A stretch of DNA of 5,848 bases from CAIOSQ01 sp044359885 (lineage in GTDB: Bacteria; Pseudomonadota; Alphaproteobacteria; CACIAM-22H2), in NCBI GenBank assembly GCA_044359885.1, contig JBIKLI010000284.1, forward strand, positions 1-5,848, in the 5' to 3' direction. The notes under the pieces are model-generated. The model was not told where the DNA came from and searched no databases. It worked only from the letters and a program-made list of their open reading frames with translations. The translations under genes were made by a program, and so were the position numbers. Below are positions 1 through 5,773 of this stretch, piece by piece. The stretch's first letter is position 1; each line of letters starts with the position of its first letter.

Positions 1-583
1 GCGTGATCCCGGGATGCCAGGCGCCCATGCCCGCGAAGTCGCGCAGGATCGGCCAGACCTTGCCGACGGGTCCGCGGATCACGGTGGAGGCGAACACCTT
101 CGCCGGGCGGCGTCCCTTCCAGCGTCGCACGCCTTCCGGCATCGGCATCGCCGGCGCCTTGGCCGCCAGCGACGCCAGCGCGGCGGCGAACACGTCGCGC
201 GCGACGATCTCCTCGTACTTCCCGCGCTCGGCGGCGGGTTCCTCGAAGGTCGCCTCCCACTCGACGAAGCTGCGGTCGCCGGCCGTCACGGGCATCGTCC
301 GCAGCGTGGCCACGTAGTCGCCGACCGGGAAGGCGGGCGTCTCGAAATTGTAGGAGAGGCTGCGGCGCGCGTCGTCGAGATGCAGCAGCCGCTCGCGCAC
401 ATGGGTTCCGTCGCGCAGGTGGAAGCTGCGCACGCAGCCCACGACGTCCGCGGCCAGCCCGTCCTCGATGCGGCTGCGCGCCACCGCCGGCACCCAGGCC
501 GGCAAACCGTTGAAGTCCCGCAGGATCGCCCAGACCTTCTCGACGGGCGCGTCGATCACGGTGCTGGAATAGGCGCGGGCCAT
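1..583 (-). CDS. Tandem-domain SRPBCC family protein (C-terminus cut by window edge)
   Basis: I read this frame directly: 194 complete codons from the ATG at 581-583, open to the window edge, so the gene is partial. The first domain (residues about 4-150) looks like an SRPBCC/polyketide-cyclase-2 fold. It has the opening STVIDAPVEKVWAILRDF, then VGCVRSFHLRDGTHVRERLL and a VEWEATF strand. From about residue 162 a second domain begins with ASTVIRGPVGKVWPILRDF, so the protein is an internal duplication. Over 27 aligned residues (7-33 against 166-192), 18 are identical. SRPBCC domains form a deep hydrophobic pocket that binds or transforms small lipophilic ligands; the ligand here is unknown. There is no signal peptide or membrane segment, so it is probably cytoplasmic. 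Its start lies 2 nt after the stop of the upstream TIM-barrel gene. A GAGG Shine-Dalgarno lies inside the end of that gene, about 10 nt before the ATG, which implies translational coupling. The family call is firm; the role is not known. Confidence 0.88.
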   Translation of the reverse strand, partial: MARAYSSTVIDAPVEKVWAILRDFNGLPAWVPAVARSRIEDGLAADVVGCVRSFHLRDGTHVRERLLHLDDARRSLSYNFETPAFPVGDYVATLRTMPVTAGDRSFVEWEATFEEPAAERGKYEEIVARDVFAAALASLAAKAPAMPMPEGVRRWKGRRPAKVFASTVIRGPVGKVWPILRDFAGMGAWHPGIT

Positions 584-585
584 GC

Positions 586-1416
586 CTAGAACCTCAGCGC
601 CTTGAAGCGCCGCGTCTGCTCGACCAGCGCGATCTCGGTCGGCAGGCGCTCCATCGACGAGGCGCCGTAGAAGCCGTTGCAGTTGCGCGTGCTGCGCAGC
701 ACGTATTGGGCGTCCTCCGGCATGGCGATGGGGCCGCCATGGCAAAGGACGATCACGTCCTTGCGCACGCGCCGCGCCGCCTCGGCCCATTCGTCGATCA
801 GCGCCGGGCAGTCCTGCAGCTTGAGCGCGGTCCCGGCGCCGATCGAGCCGCCGGTGGTCAGCCCGAGATGCGCCACGACGATGTCGGCGCCCGCCTTCGT
901 CATCTCACGCGCCTCGTCGGCGTTGAAGACATAGGGCGTGGTCAGCATGTCCTTGGCGTGGGCCATGCGGATCATGTCGATCTCGTGGCCGAAGCCCATG
1001 CCCGTCTCCTCGAGATTCGCCCGGAAGATCCCGTCGATCAGACCCACCGTCGGAAAGTTCTGCACGCCAGCGAAACCGAGTTCCTTCAGCTCGTCGAGCA
1101 GATGGTCCATGATCGCGAAGGGATCGGTGCCGTTGACGCCCGCCAGCACCGGCGTGTGCCGGACCACCGGCAGGACTTCGCGCGCCATTTCCTTGACGAT
1201 GTCGTTGGCGTTGCCGTAGGCGAGCAACCCGGCGAGGGAGCCTCGCCCGGCCATGCGGTAGCGGCCGGAGTTGTAGATCACGATCAGGTCGATGCCCCCG
1301 GCCTCCTCGCACTTGGCCGACAGGCCGGTGCCGGCGCCGCCGCCGACGATCGGCACGCGGGCCTCGACCATGGCGCGGAACTTCTCGAGCAGCTGGCTGC
1401 GTTCGAACCGGGGCAT
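586..1416 (-). CDS. Phosphoenolpyruvate hydrolase-like TIM-barrel protein (Tm-1 C-terminal domain family)
   Basis: This 276-aa cytoplasmic protein belongs to the TIM-barrel family annotated as phosphoenolpyruvate (PEP) hydrolase or TIM-barrel signal-transduction protein. The same fold forms the C-terminal part of the plant Tm-1 protein. Visible family blocks, numbered from the chosen start, are GGGAGTG (25-31), GVNGTDP (93-99), VQNFPTVGLIDG (118-129), VAHLGLTTGG (181-190), CHGGPIAMPED (225-235) and GFYGASSMERLP (248-259). Length matches the usual size of about 275-280 aa, so it appears intact. I chose the ATG at 1414-1416 because a GAGGA Shine-Dalgarno sits 5-6 nt upstream and MPRFERSQLLEKF is a natural N-terminus. 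The ATG at 1459-1461 would add 15 residues inside the ATPase gene. The gene begins 7 nt after the livG-like stop and ends 2 nt before the SRPBCC gene. The true reaction in bacteria is poorly defined; from family resemblance it may hydrolyse or cleave a C-C or C-P bond in a small 2-oxo acid-like compound. Confidence 0.9.
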   Translation of the reverse strand: MPRFERSQLLEKFRAMVEARVPIVGGGAGTGLSAKCEEAGGIDLIVIYNSGRYRMAGRGSLAGLLAYGNANDIVKEMAREVLPVVRHTPVLAGVNGTDPFAIMDHLLDELKELGFAGVQNFPTVGLIDGIFRANLEETGMGFGHEIDMIRMAHAKDMLTTPYVFNADEAREMTKAGADIVVAHLGLTTGGSIGAGTALKLQDCPALIDEWAEAARRVRKDVIVLCHGGPIAMPEDAQYVLRSTRNCNGFYGASSMERLPTEIALVEQTRRFKALRF

Positions 1417-1423
1417 CGGATCC

Positions 1424-2182
1424 TCAATGCTTGTGGCCGCCATGGCCGAGATAGATCTCATGGACGACCGGGTCGTCCTGGATTCGCGCGGGCGTGTCGG
1501 AGACCACGACCGCGCCGTCCTTCATCACCGTGACGAGGTCGGCGAAGGGCAGCGCCACGTCCATGTCGTGCTCGATCAGCACGATGGTGAGTTCGCGGGG
1601 CAGTTCCCTGAGCAGCCGCGAGAGTTCCGGACGCTCGACGGGCGACAGGCCCGCGGCCGGCTCGTCGAGCATCAGCAGCCGCGGGTCCGACGCGAGGGCC
1701 ATGCCGACCTCGAGCTGGCGGCGCTGGCCGTGGCTGAGATCGCCGACCGGCGTGTCGAGGACGTGGGCGAGGCGCACGCGCTCGGCCACCTCGCGCGCCT
1801 TGGCGAGATGCGGATCGCCGGCGCGGGGAACCAGGAAGCTGAAGCGCCGGGGCTTCACCCCGCGCACCGCGACGAAGAGGTTGTCGCGCACGCTGAGCCC
1901 GTTGAAGAGCAGCGACTGCTGGTAGGTCCGCCCGATGCCGCGCCGCGCGCGGCGATGCGCGGGCACATGCGAGATGTCCGTGCCGAAAAGCCTGATGGTT
2001 CCGGAGGTCGGCGGGAAGTCGCCGCAGATGGCGTTGAACAGCGTCGTCTTGCCGGCGCCGTTGGGGCCGAGCACGGCATGGCGCTCGCCGACCGCGACGT
2101 CGAATGTGACGTCGCGGACGGCCTGCAGCGCGCCGAACCGGCGGCCGACATTCCGGAGTTCGATGGCAGGTGGCTGGGTCAT
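1424..2182 (-). CDS. livG: LivG-type ABC transporter ATP-binding protein (branched-chain amino acid / HAAT family)
   Basis: This 252-aa ATPase powers import through the LivH/LivM-like permease pair on the cytoplasmic face of the inner membrane. From the chosen start it shows Walker A GPNGAGKT (39-46), a Q-loop in RTYQQ (about 85-89), the signature LSHGQRRQLE (149-158, with His at the usual second-Gly position, which is common in LivG proteins), Walker B LLMLDEP (169-175, catalytic Glu 174) and the switch His in EHDMD (205). The C-terminus (GAVVVSDTPARIQDDPVVHEIYLG) is typical of LivG/LivF. The start is uncertain. The ATG at 2180-2182 gives the normal family length but has no clear Shine-Dalgarno. 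An in-frame ATG at 2225-2227 would add 15 residues and sits at the base of a strong hairpin. The upstream neighbour is the substrate-binding protein gene. The gene symbol reflects the family; the transported solute need not be a branched-chain amino acid. Confidence 0.92.
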   Translation of the reverse strand: MTQPPAIELRNVGRRFGALQAVRDVTFDVAVGERHAVLGPNGAGKTTLFNAICGDFPPTSGTIRLFGTDISHVPAHRRARRGIGRTYQQSLLFNGLSVRDNLFVAVRGVKPRRFSFLVPRAGDPHLAKAREVAERVRLAHVLDTPVGDLSHGQRRQLEVGMALASDPRLLMLDEPAAGLSPVERPELSRLLRELPRELTIVLIEHDMDVALPFADLVTVMKDGAVVVSDTPARIQDDPVVHEIYLGHGGHKH

Positions 2183-2197
2183 GTCGTGGCGGGGTTC

Positions 2198-2225
2198 GGA
2201 GAGGACCGGTCCGCCGGTCCCCTCC
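2198..2225 (-). other. Strong mRNA hairpin in the spacer between the substrate-binding protein gene and livG
   Basis: In the minus-strand RNA, GGAGGGGACCGG pairs with CCGGTCCTCTCC around a CGGA loop. This gives a 12-bp stem with 11 Watson-Crick pairs, one G-U pair and a 4-nt loop. It begins 22 nt after the substrate-binding protein stop codon and ends 15 nt before the preferred livG ATG. No U-run follows (the next bases are GAACCCC), so it is not a standard intrinsic terminator. Hairpins in this position in ABC-importer operons are known to protect the binding-protein message from 3'-5' decay or to reduce readthrough into downstream genes. That role here is inference. Confidence 0.7.
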
Positions 2226-2246
2226 ATCCCCTTGCGCGTGCCGGCC

Positions 2247-3527
2247 TCAGGACGCCGCGATGCAGCCGGTGTTGTTGCGCGACGGCGCGCCCAGCGCCAG
2301 GAACTGCGCCTCGGGAACGCCGAGCGTCTGGTTGATCTGCGTGGCGCGCTGGAAGGCGACGGTCATCGGCTGGTTGTTGCGCTCCTCGATCCGGGTCAGG
2401 AAGATGTCCGAGATCGCCTGGCGGTTGTGGTCGAGCGACACGTCGGCCCCGGTCGGCGCCTTGAACTTCAGCCCGGCGAGCGCGCGCTGGAACGCGGCCT
2501 GGTTGCCCGACAGGTCGCCATTGACCTGCTTGAGCGCCAGGATCGCCGCCATCGTGTTGGTGGCGAAGTTGACCGCGTGGATCGACGGGGACGGGAACGC
2601 GCCAGGCATGCGCCGGTAACGGGCCACGAAGTCGGTCCAGTTCGGATCGTCGATGATGTCGGCCAGCGGGCCGCCGGCCACCATGCCGACCATCAGGCGG
2701 CGATGGGGACCGCGCGCGGACATCATCGTCTGGTCGGCCATGATCGAGCCGCCGATGATCGGCAGGTTGCCGCCCGCCTGGGCGTACTGGGTCATGAAGG
2801 CGAGGCCGTCGGTGCCGCCATGGACGACGACCAGGGCGCCCGTGCTGCGCGGGATCTGCGCGATCTGCGAGGCGAAGTCGGTGGTGCCCAGCGGCGACCA
2901 GAGATAGTTGGCCTTGCCGCCGAGCCGGCAGAATTCCAGGCTGAAGCCGAAGACCTGGGCATAGGGGAAGGCGTAGTCGCCGGCCACGATCGTGACCTCC
3001 GACACGTTCAGCGTGCGGCGCACATAGGTGCCGAGGCCGGCCATCCACTGCGTGCCGTCGGTGTTGAAGCGGAAGAAGTTGCGCGAGGGGTTGCGCAGCG
3101 TCGTGTCCGCAGCGCCCGAACTGCCGTTGATGATCGTCTTTCCGGTGAGCGTCGCCGAATAGTCCTTGAGCGCGATGCCCTCGGCCCCGGACAGCGGGCC
3201 GATGATGAAGTCGACATTGTCTTGCTCGATCAACTTGCGCGCGCGGGCCAGCGCCACGTCGGCCTGGGCGTTCGAGGATTCGCGGATCCATTCGATGCGC
3301 CGGCCGCCGATGGTCATGTTCTCGGCCTGGAACAGCATCTCCATCGCGCGATAGCCGTCCTGCCCGCCGGTGGCGAACGGACCTTCGAGCGTGGCGACGG
3401 AGCCGATGCGGATCGGCGGATTCTGCGCGATGGCCGGCGCATGGACGACGGCACCACCCACGGCGGCCGTGGCGGCGAGGGCACCCGTCCGCTTGAGCGC
3501 GGCGCGACGGGAAAGACGAAGCGACAT
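2247..3527 (-). CDS. Tat-exported periplasmic substrate-binding protein of a branched-chain-amino-acid-type ABC transporter
   Basis: This 426-aa protein captures the solute in the periplasm and delivers it to the LivH/LivM-like permease. The N-terminus MSLRLSRRAALKRTGALAAT is a twin-arginine signal: SRRAALK fits the S-R-R-x-x-L-K pattern. A hydrophobic stretch to about residue 30 and a likely cleavage after AIA (32-34) follow. The mature part is a type-1 periplasmic-binding (Peripla_BP_6/LivK-like) fold, with IRIGSVATLEGPFATGGQDGY near the start, FIIGPLSG around 107-114, and VAGDYAFPYAQVFG at the second-lobe entry. The only two cysteines are C200 and C422, the latter in the C-terminal tail GAPSRNNTGCIAAS; a disulfide is possible. 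The start is decided by a perfect AGGAGG 7 nt upstream, the strongest ribosome-binding site in the operon, which fits high expression of a binding protein. The open frame continues upstream to 3965, but that part overlaps livM and lacks export character. The ligand cannot be named from sequence. Confidence 0.95.
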   Translation of the reverse strand: MSLRLSRRAALKRTGALAATAAVGGAVVHAPAIAQNPPIRIGSVATLEGPFATGGQDGYRAMEMLFQAENMTIGGRRIEWIRESSNAQADVALARARKLIEQDNVDFIIGPLSGAEGIALKDYSATLTGKTIINGSSGAADTTLRNPSRNFFRFNTDGTQWMAGLGTYVRRTLNVSEVTIVAGDYAFPYAQVFGFSLEFCRLGGKANYLWSPLGTTDFASQIAQIPRSTGALVVVHGGTDGLAFMTQYAQAGGNLPIIGGSIMADQTMMSARGPHRRLMVGMVAGGPLADIIDDPNWTDFVARYRRMPGAFPSPSIHAVNFATNTMAAILALKQVNGDLSGNQAAFQRALAGLKFKAPTGADVSLDHNRQAISDIFLTRIEERNNQPMTVAFQRATQINQTLGVPEAQFLALGAPSRNNTGCIAAS

Positions 3528-3534
3528 GGGGGAT

Positions 3535-3540
3535 CCTCCT
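3535..3540 (-). promoter_or_regulatory. Perfect Shine-Dalgarno deciding the substrate-binding protein start
   Basis: The minus strand reads AGGAGG followed by 7 nt and then the ATG at 3525-3527. This is the only full-consensus site in the operon and fixes the start at the Tat signal peptide rather than at any upstream in-frame ATG. Confidence 0.9.
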
Positions 3541-3549
3541 GTTCGTTGC

Positions 3550-3593
3550 GGTTCCGGACGTTGTTGCGCCTGGCGGCTCGGAACCTCGCCGCC
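3550..3593 (-). other. Overlapping inverted repeats in the livM to substrate-binding protein spacer
   Basis: The 89-nt spacer between the livM stop and the binding-protein start contains two inverted repeats. One is GGTTCCG at 3550-3556 with CGGAACC at 3579-3585 (7-bp stem, 22-nt loop). The other is GGCGGC at 3572-3577 with GCCGCC at 3588-3593 (6-bp stem, 10-nt loop). They overlap, so the RNA could form one or the other, and neither is followed by a U-tract. The first could also be a protein-binding palindrome serving an internal promoter, but I see no convincing -35/-10 pair. GC-rich spacers make short repeats common, so confidence is modest. Confidence 0.35.
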
Positions 3594-3616
3594 GCCGGCG
3601 CCTCTGGGGGAGCGTT

Positions 3617-4672
3617 TCACCCGGACCTCGGACCCGGCCGGTCCGGCGCCCTTGACCAGGTCTTGGGCGTCGATTTCTCCTTGATGGCGGCATAGGCGCG
3701 CTTGGCGAGGCCGATCACGCCGTCGGGCGAGACCAGCACGATGACCAGGAACACCACGCCGATGAGGGTGTTGAAGCGGTTGCGGTCGTAGATCGTCGCC
3801 GCGAAGGTGTCGAAGAAGGCGAAGATCAGGGACCCGATGAAGGCGCCGACCGGATGGCCGAGGCCGCCGACCACGCTCATGATCAGGACGTTGACCGTGG
3901 CGCCGAGCCCGACCGAACCCGGCGAGATGCCGATGTTGTAGATCGTCATCAGCACGCCGCCGCAACCGGCGATGAAGCCCGCCACACCGAAGGCGGCGAT
4001 GCGATGCAGCGCCACGTCGTAGCCCAGCGCCGCGATCCGCCGCGGATTGTCGCGGATCCCCTGCAGGACCAGCCCGAAGGGCGAGCGCACGAGATAGAGA
4101 ACGCCCGCATAGAGCAGCACGGCCACGGCGAGCGACACGTAGTAGATCACCAGCGGATTGCGGAACGGGTACCCGAACACGGTCGGCCCGAGCACGTTGC
4201 GGATGCCCTCGTAGCCGTTGAACCAGGCGAGGTTGGTTTCCACGAACCGGAAGAAGCCCATCGCCAGGGCCAGCGTGATCATCAGCAGGTAGATGTCCCG
4301 CGTCCGCACCGACACCAGACCCACGAACAGCGCCGCCAGGACCGCGGCGACCAGCCCGAGGGGAATCGCGGCCAGGTAGGAGAACCCGCCCACGATGCTG
4401 GGTGCGGCCCCGTTGACCGTGATCGCGACGGTGTAGCCGGCGACGCCCGCGACGCTCATCTGCGCCAGCGAGACAAACCCGCCATAGGTGGCGAGGAAGG
4501 TCAGCGACATCGCGATGATGCCGAAGATGATGGCGCGGCCCAGGATGTTCGCGAGCCAGAAATTCGCCTGATTGGCGGGCATGAACTCCGGCAGGATCGC
4601 CGGCATCAGCAGCAGGACGGCCAGCCCGATGCAGCTCCAGATCCCGGCCGGTGTGCGGATCCAGGCCATCAT
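3617..4672 (-). CDS. livM: LivM-type ABC transporter permease
   Basis: This 351-aa inner-membrane permease would pair with the LivH-like subunit to form the channel of the importer. I count about eight or nine hydrophobic segments, at roughly 11-30, 42-63, 95-120, 126-145, 174-195, 222-245, 258-290 and 302-325. Family landmarks include LATYGGFVSLAQMSVAGVAGY (60-80, interrupted here by Ala60/Thr62 as usual), the cytoplasmic coupling loop SPFGLVLQGIRDNPRRIAALG (197-217), and GGLGHPVGAFIGS (269-281) near the end. The basic C-terminal tail after about 325 is cytoplasmic. There is no fused ATPase domain, unlike some LivM proteins. The start ATG at 4670-4672 overlaps the livH stop as ATGA, so translation is coupled; the next codon is also ATG. 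An 89-nt spacer separates it from the binding-protein gene. The frame stays open upstream through livH, but that part is a shadow. Confidence 0.94.
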   Translation of the reverse strand: MMAWIRTPAGIWSCIGLAVLLLMPAILPEFMPANQANFWLANILGRAIIFGIIAMSLTFLATYGGFVSLAQMSVAGVAGYTVAITVNGAAPSIVGGFSYLAAIPLGLVAAVLAALFVGLVSVRTRDIYLLMITLALAMGFFRFVETNLAWFNGYEGIRNVLGPTVFGYPFRNPLVIYYVSLAVAVLLYAGVLYLVRSPFGLVLQGIRDNPRRIAALGYDVALHRIAAFGVAGFIAGCGGVLMTIYNIGISPGSVGLGATVNVLIMSVVGGLGHPVGAFIGSLIFAFFDTFAATIYDRNRFNTLIGVVFLVIVLVSPDGVIGLAKRAYAAIKEKSTPKTWSRAPDRPGPRSG

Positions 4673-5553
4673 CTGGCGCGCCCCATGATTCCCTGCGGCC
4701 GAAGCGCGAGGACCACGACCATGATCACGAAGGTGAGGATCACCGAATAGGTCGGGAACAGCGCCTGCCCCACCTGTTCCGCCAGCCCCACCAGGATCGC
4801 GCCGATGGCCGTGCCGGTGATCGAGCCCATGCCGCCGACGATGACGACGACCAGCGAAATCAGCAGGAACCGGCCGTCGACGCCCTGCGCCAGCGGCTGC
4901 GCCGTTGCCCCGACCACGCCGCCCAGGCCAGCGAGCGCCGCGCCCAGCGCGAAGACGACGATGTTCACGAACGGGACGTTGACGCCGCTGGCCGACAGCA
5001 TGTCGCGGTCGTCGACCCCGGCGCGGATCATCAGCCCGACCTTCGTGCGGTTCAGCAGCAGCCACAGCGCGATCCCCACCGCGACGGCGACCCCGATCTG
5101 GAACAGGCGGAAGGTGGGATAGCGGCCGACGCCGGGCACGTGGGAGGAGCCGAAGATCGCGTCGGGCGCGAAGAACTGCCGCGAGGTCGCCCCGAAATGC
5201 GCGAGCAACTGGTCGGCGACGATGATCGACAGGCCGATCGTCACCAGCGCCTGGCGCAGCTCCTGCCCGGGCATCCAGCCCAGCAGCGCCCTCTGCATCG
5301 CCACGCCGAGCACGGCGGCGGCCGCCATGCCGACGACGACGGCAAGGTACCAGGCGTACCAGACGTCCTGGTCGTAGAGCGGTTCCCACAGCGCATAGGC
5401 GATGTAGGCTCCCACCATGTAGAGCGAGCCATGCGCCATGTTGACCGTGCGCATCAGTCCGAAAATCAACGAGAATCCGCTCGCGACGATGAAATAGAGC
5501 GCCGCCAGGGTCAGGCCGTTGAGGATGATCGTCAGGACGAATTGCAGGCTCAC
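4669..5553 (-). CDS. livH: LivH-type ABC transporter permease (GTG start)
   Basis: This 294-aa inner-membrane permease is the first gene of the operon. Landmarks are FGLMRTVNMAHGSLYMVGAY (31-50), the classic LivH block after the first membrane segment, and the cytoplasmic coupling loop TKVGLMIRAGVDDRDMLSASG (170-190), followed by FALGAALAGLGGV and GGMGSITGTAIGAILVGL (240-257). About eight hydrophobic segments are visible. I chose the GTG at 5551-5553 because the protein then begins VSLQFVLTIILNGLTLAALYF, the normal family N-terminus, with GAGGAA 8 nt upstream. The frame is open to the window edge, but residues upstream of this point are arginine- and proline-rich and unlike any permease. The stop overlaps the livM start by 4 nt. 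Transcription probably starts in the 259-nt region shared with the divergent gene at 5813. Confidence 0.94.
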   Translation of the reverse strand: MSLQFVLTIILNGLTLAALYFIVASGFSLIFGLMRTVNMAHGSLYMVGAYIAYALWEPLYDQDVWYAWYLAVVVGMAAAAVLGVAMQRALLGWMPGQELRQALVTIGLSIIVADQLLAHFGATSRQFFAPDAIFGSSHVPGVGRYPTFRLFQIGVAVAVGIALWLLLNRTKVGLMIRAGVDDRDMLSASGVNVPFVNIVVFALGAALAGLGGVVGATAQPLAQGVDGRFLLISLVVVIVGGMGSITGTAIGAILVGLAEQVGQALFPTYSVILTFVIMVVVLALRPQGIMGRAR

Positions 5554-5561
5554 CGGGGCGC

Positions 5562-5567
5562 TTCCTC
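5562..5567 (-). promoter_or_regulatory. Shine-Dalgarno supporting the GTG start of livH
   Basis: The minus strand reads GAGGAA, 8 nt before the GTG at 5551-5553. No ATG gives a full-length permease without a long non-membrane extension, so this site supports the GTG initiation codon. Confidence 0.75.
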
Positions 5568-5622
5568 GCCACCCCGCGCGCCTGCGCCCGGTTCGCGCCG
5601 GACCCCCTGACGGCAGAGTGTC

Positions 5623-5637
5623 GTTCCAATATGGGAC
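5623..5637. promoter_or_regulatory. Imperfect palindrome, possible repressor/activator operator
   Basis: GTTCC and GGGAC flank AATAT, giving a 15-nt imperfect dyad: four of the five arm pairs match, and one further pair matches inside the spacer. On the minus strand it covers CATATT, a -10-like hexamer reading toward livH, so a bound regulator could block that promoter. Its size and shape resemble operators of IclR- or GntR-type regulators, but no regulator gene is in the window and the match is only suggestive. Confidence 0.35.
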
Positions 5638-5645
5638 AGCCTTCC

Positions 5646-5718
5646 GGATTCGACCAGTTGCTTCCAGCGGAAATCCTGCCACCATCGCCGAAATCCACAT
5701 TTCCATTCCGGGATTTCG
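5646..5718. repeat. Cluster of GGATTTC-like motifs in both orientations
   Basis: GGATTCG lies at 5646-5652, GGAAATCC at 5669-5676, CGAAATCC at 5689-5696 and GGATTTCG at 5711-5718. The last two form a perfect 8-bp inverted repeat with a 14-nt spacer. The second and third are direct repeats 20 nt apart. Motif centres are about 23, 20 and 22 nt apart, close to two turns of the helix, so all could face one side of the DNA. This looks like a multi-site operator for a regulator controlling one or both divergent genes. Confidence 0.45.
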
Positions 5719-5734
5719 CGCCGACCACCCGCGA

Positions 5735-5763
5735 TTGAATTCGCTCTTTTCCAGGCCTAGCTT
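5735..5763 (+). promoter_or_regulatory. Candidate sigma-70-type promoter for the divergent amidohydrolase-like gene
   Basis: TTGAAT (5735-5740, four of six to the -35 consensus) and TAGCTT (5758-5763, three of six to the -10 consensus) are separated by 17 nt. The -10 ends 49 nt before the ATG at 5813. It sits directly downstream of the GGATTTC motif cluster, a position that would suit activation. The -10 match is weak and no start site is proven. Confidence 0.35.
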
Positions 5764-5773
5764 TCTCCGGACC

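Noticed and set aside
2198..2225. Rho-independent terminator
   Set aside because: The hairpin is strong, but no U-tract follows in the minus-strand RNA, and livG continues the operon immediately after.
1935..3695. Very long open plus-strand frame (586 codons) and similar plus-strand frames at 14-589, 706-1533, 1292-2335, 3854-4750 and 4651-5610
   Set aside because: They lie opposite well-recognised genes. Their translations are rich in Arg, His, Ala, Gly and Asp with no recognisable motifs, as expected for antisense shadows in GC-rich DNA.
3528..3965. In-frame upstream extension of the substrate-binding protein to 3965
   Set aside because: It would overlap livM, lacks export features, and would bury the Tat signal inside the protein. 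A perfect AGGAGG supports the start at 3527.
5554..5710. Possible leader peptide or small protein upstream of livH on the minus strand
   Set aside because: Minus-strand ATGs near 5687-5710 belong to the same frame as livH without a stop between. They have no convincing ribosome-binding site, and no regulatory run of a single amino acid is visible.
4673..5728. Continuation of the livM frame upstream through livH
   Set aside because: It overlaps the whole livH gene in another frame with no protein-like features. The ATGA junction at 4669-4672 marks the true start.
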